Shown here piece by piece: positions 41,461-51,962 of a stretch of DNA of 64,000 bases. The stretch's first letter is position 1. Each line of letters opens with the position of its first letter. The translations under genes were made by a program, and so were the position numbers. This stretch comes from Smittia aterrima. Lineage: Eukaryota; Arthropoda; Insecta; Diptera; Chironomidae. The DNA is taken from assembly GCA_033063855.1 (NCBI GenBank), contig CP093829.1, positions 12,286,243 through 12,350,242 on the forward strand, written 5' to 3'. The notes beneath the pieces are model-generated. The model was not told the origin of the DNA and ran no database searches. It worked only from the letters and a program-made list of their open reading frames with translations.

Positions 41461-43594
41461 TTATTGGTTTTGTTGGGTCTCCCACTGCTCGGGGGTGAAC
41501 GTTTTCTGCGAGAAAGCGTGTATGGTCTTGAGTTCTTCTTGAAGAGCTGTGTTGACAAGCCGATGACGTTGAAGAAGTGACTTTCCTGCGAATTGCTGTG
41601 ATACAATAAGGGCGCTGAACTTTCCTCCGCAACCGTCCGACTCATCAATCACTTCCTACAAATAGAAAAAAGTAGCTTTTACAATTTTTATAATGAAAGA
41701 GTTGTTTTGACTAAAATTAATATTAAACATTGGATTTGGAATTTTGTTGTAATTTATTCATAAAAAATTTGTTTTACATTGAAGTAAACAAAGAATATGA
41801 CGAAGTGACAACAGCTGAATGCTGAGATAAGAAGAGGGTGAAGGAATGGCAACGAGACAGGAGGTTGCACAAAATAAAATCCGAGAAAGAGAATAACTTC
41901 TATGATTGATGAGATGAAATAACTGGCAATCATTAGATTCTCCAAAAGCTTAGAGTCGGTCTTCTTGTTGATGTTCCACAGAATTTGTAGAAAATTTTTA
42001 GCTTGGTGTTTCTTGTCTTTCGTGTAATCGATCAAAAGTTTTGTCAACAACAAGTAAACAATCGACAGTCCAATGAAGGCGACAAGAAGACCATCTTTGA
42101 CGAGCAGTGGGAACATGCTGAATGTTGATACTTGAAGCAACCAGAAAACCATGAACGGTTCCATTGGAAACAAAAGAATCGCTGGAATAGCTGCAATTAA
42201 TATCGATTTCTCATGAACTTGGAATGAGAAAAGGAAGAATGCAAGTGAACTATTGACGAGTGCATAAAGAAATTGCTTCTTCTTTGGTTTGAATAATAGA
42301 TTCATGGAGCTGGGAAGAAGAGCAGTGACAGTACAAGCAAGGCAAACTTTCGCCATTTCTTCATTCGTAAAGTTGTCCCTAAAAATGAGACCTAAGAATA
42401 AGAATTCCATTGGGAATAGAATCAAACTAACTTGATCTTCATGAAAACGTTAACGATGCACCAGACATTTGAAACTTTGTCTTCGAAGACTCCACGATAT
42501 ATTGGAAATATTCTGTGCAAAACCTGAAGCAAGCTGTTGAGAGACGTAACCAACCAAGGCAACCAGATTAATGCAAAAACACCGACGACGATCATTCCTA
42601 GTCCAGCAAGTCTCAGAATTCCTTTATAGATTCCGTGCCTAAAAGTTAAATAAAATGTATAAGCTAATGAACTCGTCCACAAAGGTTAACTTACTTTTTA
42701 TGGCTATCTGGATCAATGAAACAATTTGCGAGTAGATAGCAGAAGAATGGCATTGCATGATAAAGCTCCATTTGCTTGTAATTCAAAGCTAATACAAAGA
42801 AGACTGCAGCGAGGATTCGTCTATTAGTAAGAATCGCAGTTATGGCAAAAACTGTCAGTCCTAACGAAATGTTGTTGTATTGAAAGTGACCGTTGTCGAT
42901 AAGGATTTGCCCTGGATAAAGCAAAGCTATCGCAATGAAGGTGAAGAGAAACCCTTCAGATTTTTGAACATTCATCCTCAGCAGCTTTTCATAAACGACA
43001 CAACAAGCAATCAACAAAGCAGGAAGGTAAATCAAAGCATCGGCAATGATGACTGTTAGCCTCATAAAAAGTTTATGTGAATCAGTAGAAATTCCTCTTG
43101 AGTTGTGCAATTCCACATAAGATCCATCGATTAATTTAGCGACTCGTCCGGCAATGAGACTGTGGTAAGCTGTGAGGGGCGGATAATCGAGTCCCCAATA
43201 AAGTAAATCATTGTCCGTTGTGTTCTCGTACCAATCCCGAATTGGAAGATTCACCGTAATTTCTTGCCAATGTCGCTGAGCTTCGAAATCACCGTAAAGC
43301 GGTGAAATATTTTGACCCGAATAAGATTGCAACGAAATGATCGATCTGAGACAAATCCCAGCACTGAACAAAACCGCGTGCTTGTAGAAATTTACGGTCG
43401 TCATCTTAACAACTAAACACGTTTATCTCACTAGTTTTATAAAAGTTTGCACTTAATCACTTTTTATAAATGTTTGCCACGAAATCAAAACAAATCAAAC
43501 TTCCGTAAGATTTTCAGTAACAACTTACGACATGAGTGGCTTCAAGCTTCTCGATAAGCTTCTTCTTCAAGTACTCTTCGTTATAACTACTCAT
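41461..43594 (-). CDS. BOLA2: BolA-like protein 2
   Basis: This small cytosolic/nuclear partner of monothiol glutaredoxin (Grx3) is involved in Fe-S cluster trafficking. Exon 1 is 43529-43594 (22 codons) and exon 2 is 41461-41655 (64 codons plus stop). The intron 41656-43528 has GTAAGT and TAG borders and phase 0. The joined protein is 86 aa, the same length as human BOLA2. It carries the family signature: a DGCGGKF strand with the Cys that can ligate the shared cluster, the helix ending LLQRHRLVN, and the C-terminal IHAFSQKT with the conserved His. Its intron contains the complete ALG6 gene on the same strand. A TCAGT initiator (43667-43671) lies 75 bases before the ATG. No AATAAA or ATTAAA follows its stop before the mevalonate kinase frame begins. 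Confidence 0.93.
41753..41758 (-). terminator. Poly(A) signal overlapping the ALG6 stop codon
   Basis: On the - strand GAA-TAA-A contains AATAAA, so the signal overlaps the last sense codon and the stop. Cleavage would be expected 10-30 bases further on, still inside the BolA2 intron, giving a very short 3' UTR. Confidence 0.55.
41754..43404 (-). CDS. Alg6: Dolichyl pyrophosphate Man9GlcNAc2 alpha-1,3-glucosyltransferase (ALG6)
   Basis: This ER-membrane GT57 enzyme adds the first glucose from dolichyl-phosphate-glucose to Dol-PP-Man9GlcNAc2 during N-glycan precursor assembly. Exons are 42695-43404, 42432-42638 and 41754-42378. The introns are 56 and 53 bp, both phase 2, and the product is 513 aa (usual length about 510). 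The first lumenal loop has the family block YGDFEAQRHWQEIT with the conserved Asp39, followed by WGLDYPPLTAYHS (70-82). Later blocks include NGHFQYNN and FQVHEKSIL. Many hydrophobic spans follow, as expected of a polytopic protein. The gene lies entirely within the single BolA2 intron on the same strand, with only 124 bp between BolA2 exon 1 and its ATG. It therefore either shares the BolA2 promoter or has a very compact one of its own. Confidence 0.95.
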
Positions 43595-43666
43595 TTTCAA
43601 TTAAATGTACCGAAAAACAGTGAAATAAGCGAAATTGTTTTTTTACCTGTACTTAGAGGGTTAATA

Positions 43667-43671
43667 ACTGA
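43667..43671 (-). promoter_or_regulatory. Initiator-type start site of the BolA2/ALG6 unit
   Basis: TCAGT on the - strand within GTTCAGTTA matches the arthropod initiator and lies 75 bases before the BolA2 ATG. No TATA box is seen 30 bases upstream. Confidence 0.4.
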
Positions 43672-43786
43672 ACATAAAATGTTCATGATCACGAAAGAAA
43701 AACAAATTTAGCGACCTTCCGACTTTCAAAACCTTTAATTCAAAAAAAAACTTAAAATACCCCATCTAGTGTCTTTATAACAGAAT

Positions 43787-43823
43787 TTATAACGGTCTGC
43801 TTGCAAGGGGAGAGAAATTCAGT
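43787..43823 (+). promoter_or_regulatory. Candidate promoter of the LRR-Ig gene (TATA-like plus initiator)
   Basis: TTTATAAC (43786-43793) lies about 34 bases before the A of TCAGT (43819-43823). It is divergent from the BolA2 start, about 150 bp away. The following 340 bases look like a fly-type 5' UTR, with several AGTGAAAA-like runs, and end at a splice donor. Confidence 0.4.
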
Positions 43824-44158
43824 TTCAGCATTCGGGGAGGAAAATATTCCTTCTTCAGCTCGCGAAAAAAAGGATTTTAAACAGTTTAAAAAGGTTTCTG
43901 ACAAATAACGTCTCTATCACCGCGTAGATAAGCTCGTAAAAGTGCAATAAACAGTGAAAAATTAGTGAAAACCGAGAGTGAGAAAGTAAAAATTAAGTGG
44001 AAAGTTTGTCGTGAAGAAAAATTGCAAAAGCTAAATAAAAATAAAATCTTTAAAAATTGTCGAAACGACGCAAAATCTCTGAAAAAAAATATTTATCAGA
44101 TATCTCGAAAAGGATTACCTTACAGGAAATGAAAGATTGAATTTCCTAGCAAATCAAG
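43821..44158 (+). other. Candidate non-coding 5' exon of the LRR-Ig gene
   Basis: This segment runs from the initiator to an AAG|GTAAAT donor at 44159. It has no long frame. The next + strand coding gene without its own nearby promoter is the LRR-Ig gene, so assignment to it is inference. Confidence 0.35.
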
Positions 44159-47100
44159 GTAAATTCCTCAAACACAAAAATTTCTTTTTTCTTTCATGAA
44201 AACTCTTTGTCATACTCAGAGTGAATTCTCAATTAAAATTCTGATGCACTCAATGAAGAAACTTCTTTCATAACGTTAGCATAGTTCTTTGCCAGCTGAG
44301 CACGCGATGTATTTGAAGAATTCTATTTTTATGCTCAATAATTAAGTGGATCATCGTCGTCATCGCAGTTCGTGATGCAACTGAATACAACTCGAGTCTT
44401 TTCATTGGTTTTACCTTCGTTGCTCAAGGAAAGATCTAGACGAATGAAGAAAATATCGATTGTTCCTTCAGTGATGCTGCTTGTCTGAATGTAGAACTAT
44501 TCACAATTCAAAACAGATGTTGCTTTATTGATAAGTCTTGTTAGTGATAACACAAAAATAAATGCTTGCACACAACGTCCAGATGTTACCAGACGAAATG
44601 TGATCCGTGTCAGTTCAAAATATTTCTCAAGAATTCATTATTTAACAAAAAAAAATGTGGCGTATGACCACATAACAAAATTGAATTAAAATTATACTTA
44701 CCAGTCTGTATCCAACAAAGACTAAGTTGAATGTGGTATGTGAGCGTATGAGACAACAGTTTAATTTTCCATCTAGTAAAAAATCTTATATTATTCACCT
44801 AAAGCTAACTCGTTTGTAGACGAAAAAAAAGCAAACGTGTGTCACTGAATTAAAAACCAAAAGTCAATTGGCTCATCTTGATAATTGCTACCACGTAGAC
44901 ATAACTTATTGATAGTCGAAGCGAGTTCAATGCTTGATTTATGAATGTGGAGCTTGAGATGTCAAGCAAGTTTCTTCTTGTTGAGATTAGCAAGACAGAC
45001 GTTCATCATTGATAGTGAGAATACCGACAACACGAAAGTGTGCGTTGATAATATGTCAAGTTGTCGACCTGACTAGTCAGTTGCTAGCCAGTCCTTTTCC
45101 AGTGTCAATTCTTATCGCCCGTCGAAGAAATCCAGTTTAGTGTTGATGAAAGTACCGGAAGTGTTTCCAATTTATTACTTTAAAGCGTGCAAAAAATCAT
45201 TCTTGAATGCCACAAAAGCCATTAAGACAGAAAAGGAAATAGAAAGTGGTACAAGCGTCGCCGATTTTGACTTTTATGAGTCATTTAAAGTTTCTAGTAG
45301 CGTAGAGTCGAGCTTTTTTCATTGATTCAATTTGATTCAAGCTCGTTGATTCATTGAATGAGAGCTCTTAACGCTGCGATAGTAAAAAAAGAATTCAAGA
45401 GATGCCCTTGATCCAGAAAGTAAATACAACATTCAGAAGATATTGCGACTGATAAAATTTCGAACCAAAAGCTTCTCAGCTATCTTTAAACTGATTTCGT
45501 GACATGGCAGTGTTGTCTCCCGTTAACAGTAATTACCATTCGCTAATTGATCGGCGTCATCGTTTCGAAATTGCTTGTAGTAATTAAACTATAACACGAT
45601 TCGAAATGTGGGGAGGAAACGAAGTCAAGTTCATTGTTCAGCTAAAAATAGATCGAACTCAGCAATTGTTTGACTTTAAAATTAAATCTAAATCGATATA
45701 TTCGATGCATTCGAAGAAGTCTTGATTAAATGTTTATTTAATACAACTGTGAAGAAATTTTTTTATTCGCTTTGCAAAATTGAAAGTCTTTTCGGAAAAT
45801 TCGAGAAAATTTAATGTAAATAAAAAATTCGTCATTGCTACTTAGCGAGAAATTTTCTCATGAGATTTTATTTATTCACGTTTGTAACAGCAGTTCCATA
45901 CTCATCTGATAAATAAATAGCTTTTATCGATCCCCAATGGCTTTTATCATTCTGGCTACATTTTGCCATCAAGTAATCGCTCTCCGCTTCCTGAAACGAC
46001 GATGACATTATCTGAACTTCGCTTCATTAGTTAAAATGCACCACTGGAATGAATGTTGGCTAATTTTAGATTTTACATTATTAAATGTCGATCCCTTAAA
46101 TAATTGAGAGGGAAACTCGAAGCCGCTTTTCTGTCTTTAAATTAATGATCATTTTCAAAGAGTTCGTTGGAAAGATATCAACTCAAAGAAACCTTTCAAA
46201 GTTTCAATATCTTGCTTGAACCTCGTTGCTTCGTGATGTGCTACTGAATTTGTTCCCTATTGTGAGAGACATTTTTACTGCCTTAGATATTGAAGATCAT
46301 CTCATACCCAATGAAAGGAAATTTTTGTCAAATCGAGATTGACATCTTTAGATTGAATTTACTCAAATACTTGCGCAAAATCTGAAAAAGAGTGCTTCTT
46401 TTATGATTTCAAAAGTTTCCCATAGACGTTGTGTGAAAAATCATCAAAATGCGTCAAACAAGAAGAACGAATGAAGAAAAATTTCTCTAAGTCGCGCGTT
46501 TTATGAATTCGAGACACTTCTTTTTGTGTGTCACAAGATTCCTTGAGCTCGCTGCCAGGTTTTTCACCCTCAGCAGATTTTTTTTAAGATAATCGTCGCG
46601 GAAAAAAGAAAGCGCTTACAATAAATCAGAAATATTTCTCTCCTCGGGACTAAAGTGAAAACGTGTTTTCGCTTTTCCTCGATTCTTTGGCACATATTTC
46701 CGCATGCTTTGTGTCAGATTTAGTTATTTTAGATGGATCTGACAAATTCAGAATATATTCTAAAGAAATTTCATACTAATATGGCTCAAACAATTTTACA
46801 AGAATGCGTGGGCGAGAATGATTAATTGTGTGAAAAATGGGAAATGTGTTGTTCACATTTTACAGCTGAGAATCTATTTAAATGTCAAGGTCGATTGTTG
46901 TTTGCCCGGAAATGCGCATTGTTACATAATCCTTGCATTTTCCGCTTTGAAATCATGTAAAAGCTTAAATCCATGCGCTTTTCATTCCGCTTGATGGAAA
47001 CTTTTTCAGCAAAGTCTTGAAATTCAAGAGCGTGAAAACTTTTCAATGAAATAAAAAGAAATCGTGAGCATTTCCATTTCCAGGAAAAAAAAAATTGAGT

Positions 47101-48699
47101 TCCAAAATGTGCTGTTGACATGAATCGAAACTTATCGATTGGAATAATCGATTACTAAAATGAAATTCGATTTGTCGGATATCAAATAGTTTGAGCGGCA
47201 CAGACGGTCAAAACGAAAGAGTCCACCCACTTCTTCATTCTCGCCATTCTAAAATTAGAGGAGAATGTATTCACCTGGAAATCAAGTTTCAACTCGCGGT
47301 ATAATTGCAGCTTTCTCGTTTATTTATAAATGTTTTCTTTTGTATAAACAAACTCGACAACCGTCACAGAGTTTTATGTTCAACGAAAAATTGAATTTTG
47401 ATTCTTCTCGAATGAAAACGCTGATACGAGTCAAGGTTGTTGCTTTTAACGGTGCTCGAGAGCATTTCGCTGAAAGGATGGAGAAACTACTTCCCACTCG
47501 ATGTGAACACAAAGAAATCCCTCAAGCAGCAGCGGTTGTCGGGACTGTTGCGCTTCAAAGTAGTCCCTGATTTCTGCAGAACTTGAATGCTTTCTGTAAA
47601 AATGGAAAATAATTAGTGTTGGGAGAAGTTTCCAAAAGAACAGAGAAGTGTCACGAGCATGGGAGAAAATCAATATGCTTCCTTTTGTCCTTGTTGGATT
47701 TCTCGGATTATAGAAATCTCTCATAAAGTCGAAACAAAAGCTCCGGCAAGAAAAATCTGTGGAAACTGAAATATTTCATTTTGTTCTCGAAAAGCTCGCT
47801 GAAGATAATATTTCTCAACTCATTATGTAGTCTTCTGAAGCCCGGAGGTAATAAAAAATCGAGCAAGCAACGCACATTGAAATGAAAGAGACGCTTGCTC
47901 TCGGTTCTAAGCTTTGATTTTCCTTTGCGGCTAATTCCTCTTATCGATCCACAACAATTCATTGACCGTTTTTAGGATCAAAAGGTTATCACACAATGTT
48001 CGAAACTGTTTAGGTTTTAAAAATATTACATAGCCTGATAAAAACGCCTTCTCGAGAATGTGTTTTCTAGCTTACATCGACCTTGAGTAGTTAACTGAAT
48101 ACGATAACGCATTGTGTAAACACAATTTAACGCGTTGTTTGTGAGAACAATGATTAGTGACGATAAGTTGTCGAAGCTTTTAATTTCTTTCTTCATTTGA
48201 GGGTTGGGAAACCATTAATAAATATTCTTTCCTAGCGAATATGGAGAGTGTTAATATGTAATTAAGTTATTAAGTTATTGCATGAAAGTTTACAAAATTA
48301 CTATATAAAAGAAAATGAAGCGACACGTGCATCCTGATTATGAACAATCTAGATCAAAGTCAACTCTCAGTCTGATGCTCGTCTCAGTATTCCAATCAGC
48401 TACCATCTTTTTAGCAAAGAGCTTTCGAATGAAACTTTATTGCTCTTAAAAACTTTTGCTACATTCAACTCCAAAAAGCTTCGAACGGAAATGGTTCTTT
48501 CGAAACTATAAATCCCTGTGAGAAGCTGAACTACGAATGTGAAAATAAAATCCAAACGTTTCAATGAAATATTTATTTCATCATTTGCTGTTGCAGAAAA
48601 TGGAAACCATAACGATTCTTGAAAGACAAATTCAATTTATTTTATTTTCTCACGTATTTTCTCTCGTTAATTGATTTTCTCGATATTTTCTCTCTCCAG
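44159..48699 (+). other. Probable 5' intron of the LRR-Ig gene, no gene seen
   Basis: The stretch is AT-rich without recognisable proteins. A 59-codon frame (45146-45325) and a 44-codon frame after a TATATAAAA box (48302-48449) are the only items I paused on; neither resembles a known family. Confidence 0.4.
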
Positions 48700-48816
48700 G
48701 TTCTGATCACATAAGTCAACAGGAAGTTTATTTGCAGTATTATCACGAAAACAACCAAAAAGTTTACTAAAGAGTTTTAAGTAATGAAATCAACATGGAG
48801 TCGCAATAATTTCTCG
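48700..48816 (+). other. Candidate non-coding 5' exon 2 of the LRR-Ig gene
   Basis: A strong acceptor (TCTCTCTCCAG, ending 48699) and a donor (TCG|GTGAGT at 48817) bracket 117 bases. These contain a short upstream ATG frame that would end just after joining to the exon at 51889. The assignment is inference from splice signals only. Confidence 0.3.
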
Positions 48817-50419
48817 GTGAGTTGCAAAAAATATTTTTCTTTGTAATTTTTATTGCGCAATCACAAGGTTTTCCAATTTTTGAATCGTTGATCGAAACCA
48901 AACAGCTCAACATCAAAAAAATTGTTAAGCTACACAATTTCTTTCGAAAAATTCATTTTCTGTGAAGTGTTCTGAGAAAACAAAATTTAATAAAACTCAA
49001 TGTTTATAATAAACCGCGATTCAAAAGCCGCAATTATTTCCTGTCAGCTGAAGCGGTTTATGAGTTGCACAACACTTTATATGAATACATTATGTAAAAT
49101 TTCAGGCAACGCTAATTAAAAAATTAAGTAGTTTACAGATCGTTGAATGTTTCTTTTGAAAAACAATTTTCATTTAAAACAAAGATTGTTTCGAATTTTC
49201 CAATTTCGAAGCTCGTTAAGGTTTACAAAGAAATCAACCGAAAATAGAATCAGATTAGGTTTCCGATAACACAATCGTGTTTGTTTTAGAGATTGCGAAA
49301 TTGAAGTCAGGCTTCGGATCGTTAGAAAGGTCCTCGAATGTTTTTTCGTCCCTTTGTCATATCGAGCCTTCCGCTTATATTGAACCGTAAATATGTGTGG
49401 ATCGTTTGAAGCACTCGAATCTGTCGGTGAATTGATTGATTTGAATTTCATTCTAGTCATGCTCGGAAGGTCGTAAAACGAGAAAGTTTTCGAATCGAAC
49501 CCGTGGGTTATCAAATTGAATTTTCTCTTCCATATGCTTCGTTCTTGGGGCCATATAGAGTTGTCATTTAATTATGACTCACCTTTGACCTTTAAATATT
49601 TTTCATTTCTCCAAAACTCTTCTTGGCTCCCACGCAATTCTTTTTTCCATCTCAGAGACTTTGCACTGCTCAAATGAATTTATTTTGATGAAGCTTGATT
49701 AGGGCTCCGAGACATTTCACGCTAATGAACTCTGATTCGCACAGCATTGACGATAACGTCGAGTGAACATAATTCTTAGTGTTTCAGCTCCCTAAATATT
49801 TCTTTCCTTCGCGTTTACATTGATTGATGATGAAGCGTTATAAGAAGGTCAATGGAATTTCACACTTTTAAAGTTCTTTGAAAGCTCGGAGGCCTTCAAG
49901 AGACTGTTCTCAAAATAAATGTGTTTTAATAAACTTCGAAGAACATAAAGCAGCGGAAATGATCACGAGAAGGTAGACTTGACGGCAGTAAAACAAACCT
50001 TATCATTGCGTACCTGCTCAAAGTATTTTATTCAATCTTCATTTCTGTTTACGCCGTAATTTTGTCGTTTACTGGCGATTCGAGCTGGCATGGAAGAAGT
50101 TTATGTAGGTAAACAATAATCCTACTCAAATTATCAGCAAACCAATTTTCTCTTCTCCAAGAGCATTTTTCTTGTGAATTCATTTTCAACTCATGCTGAA
50201 GTGAAACCGAAAGGAGATTAATGAAAGGGAAAATATCTTCAGTTCACAATCTACTGACTTCACTAATGTCTTTTTGCATCTAAAAGATCCAATTCCTCAA
50301 TTATCTTGTGACTTAACATGCGATGCCTCCCCCTGTAACGTCTTAATGGCTGCTTAAACAGAATGAACACAATCGGCTTTGTCTTCAGGTAACTCTTCAT
50401 ATCGGTTGCCATCACATTC
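48817..50419 (+). other. Non-coding sequence before the secreted-protein gene
   Basis: Nothing recognisable is seen here. A 114-codon - strand frame at 49170-49514 has no family resemblance, start context or splice partners. Confidence 0.5.
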
Positions 50420-50456
50420 TATAAATATGAGTCGAGTTTACGAGCATTTGTCAGTC
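50420..50456 (+). promoter_or_regulatory. Core promoter of the 218-aa secreted-protein gene
   Basis: TATAAATA (50420-50427) and the initiator TCAGTC (50451-50456) are spaced 33 bases from the TATA start to the initiator A, the classical insect arrangement. The 5' UTR would be about 62 bases to the ATG at 50515. Confidence 0.8.
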
Positions 50457-50514
50457 GCTTCTTGAATTTTGAAATTCGTGCATTTGTCAAAAGAAAATTA
50501 TTACGAAACAAGAA

Positions 50515-51281
50515 ATGTGTTCAAAAGTGTTTCAACTCGCTTTAATTCTGTCGATTTTTGGTTTAAGTTGGTGTCAGAATGAACAATTTCAAAGAATACC
50601 AATTGTTGGTCCGCCGAGACGACCGCCGCCAGAAATAACCAACAACAATATTGGATGGGGCTCAGGTTTCATGGGCGTCGCAAGAAATTTTGTTGCTAGC
50701 CCGACAGGGCAAATGGCAGTTTCAATGGCTAAAGAGTTTATCAATCGATCTGGAGGAGGCAATCAAGTGCTGAGTTTAAATCTGTCGAGCCTTTTAATCA
50801 TTGTACTGCTCAAGGCTTTGATATTTTCAACTGGATTATTAGGTGCCGGTAATTGGGGACAATATGGTCGAGGAAGAGCAATGGAAGGAAGTAAGATTTT
50901 ATAAGTGAATTGAACTTCAGTGAAATTTGAACTTAAAATTATCTCAGATTCTCTCGTTGATAATGCTGAGATGCAGTTGTTTTTGGGATTCTTAGCCGCC
51001 GAAGGATCAAGAAATGATGGTTGTTTGTACAGAGCTGTTTGCATGTCTCCAGAACATGGCGATGAATATCTCAAAGCAGGCGGTGCTCTTCTTGAAGGAT
51101 ATGGAATTTTCGATCCGTATGGAATTCACATTTCTTATAAATCAATATCATTGAAAATTTTGTTTTCAGAACTGTTCCCGGAAATCCTCGCTACAACGAA
51201 TTATTGCAAAACGTTAAGCAAGCAGTTATGGAGGGAATGCAAAATGCTCCTTGCGATAGCATTTATAGCTGCAATCTGTAG
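50515..51281 (+). CDS. Small secreted or membrane protein, function unknown
   Basis: I do not recognise the family. Exons are 50515-50890, 50948-51116 and 51170-51281 (introns of 57 and 53 bp, phases 1 and 2; 218 aa). Residues 1-21 form a clear signal peptide (VFQLALILSIFGLSWC). A Pro/Arg-rich stretch follows (31-40), then a Gly-rich region and a strongly hydrophobic span (85-109) that could be a membrane segment. The C-terminal part has only four cysteines, arranged as two C-x5-C pairs: CLYRAVC (151-157) and CDSIYSC (210-216), which suggests two small disulfide loops. The SPEHGDEYLKAGGALLEG region should be helical. It has its own TATA/initiator promoter and poly(A) signal. It probably lies within a 5' intron of the LRR-Ig gene on the same strand. 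Confidence 0.85.
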
Positions 51282-51888
51282 TCATTGCATTTCGTTGCGT
51301 AACTTTTTGTAAAAAGATCTAACCTAATAATAAAAAAGTGAAATAGATGAAAAATATTATTTCTTGTTTCGCGGAAATTCCCTGGGGTTGTCACCGATCG
51401 TGATGTGCTACTAAGCATAACGATTCTCGTCACCTTATACAATGTCGTCTCCCTCGAACGTGTCGAAATATTATCGCCATAACTCATGGCCCATAAGTGA
51501 AAAATTAAAATTATTCTAAAAGCTTTTACATATTCCTATGAGAAAAAATGAAATTACAAATTATTACCGTCGCAGTTGAAAGTTAGAAGATGACGATGTT
51601 TGCATTTCCATCTCGAGTTCAAACATAACGAAGCGTTTTTGCTTCAACCACATACAGCAAGAGAACTTATCAGTATTTACTCAATATGAGGGTAGCGTGG
51701 TAATGAATTGAATGTTCATGTTGATGGAAAAGTTATTTCCTGAAGCATCGTTGTTGTCGTCGTATTGATTACAATTGCTATTGAAATGAAAGCGTGAAGC
51801 ATGTTGAAATTAAATTAATTGGAAAACTTTGTTGTAAATTGCGCAGTGAACATATTTCTAATATTATTTGGCTCTTTATCTCCCACAG
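51282..51888 (+). other. Gap between the small secreted-protein gene and the LRR-Ig coding exons
   Basis: This interval contains the 3' UTR and poly(A) signal of the upstream gene and then AT-rich sequence ending in a good acceptor (CTCCCACAG at 51880-51888). No promoter elements are obvious just before the LRR-Ig ATG, which is why I look for its start further upstream. Confidence 0.5.
51329..51334 (+). terminator. Poly(A) signal of the 218-aa gene
   Basis: AATAAA lies 48 bases after the TAG stop. Confidence 0.7.
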
Positions 51889-51962
51889 ATTCGTAGATAA
51901 AAAATGCATCACAGCGTCGCATGTCTTGAAATCATAAAAATTATTTTATCAAGAAGTCAGAA

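Noticed and set aside
41424..41648. Alternative 74-codon - strand frame over BolA2 exon 2
   Set aside because: It is a shadow of the BolA2 frame. The spliced 86-aa product matches the family end to end.
45146..45325. 59-codon frame preceded by a TCAGTT element
   Set aside because: There is no TATA box, no downstream poly(A) signal and no family resemblance; support is too thin for a gene call.
49170..49514. 114-codon - strand frame
   Set aside because: No homology recognised. It lies antisense in a presumed intron with no splice partners or poly(A) signal.
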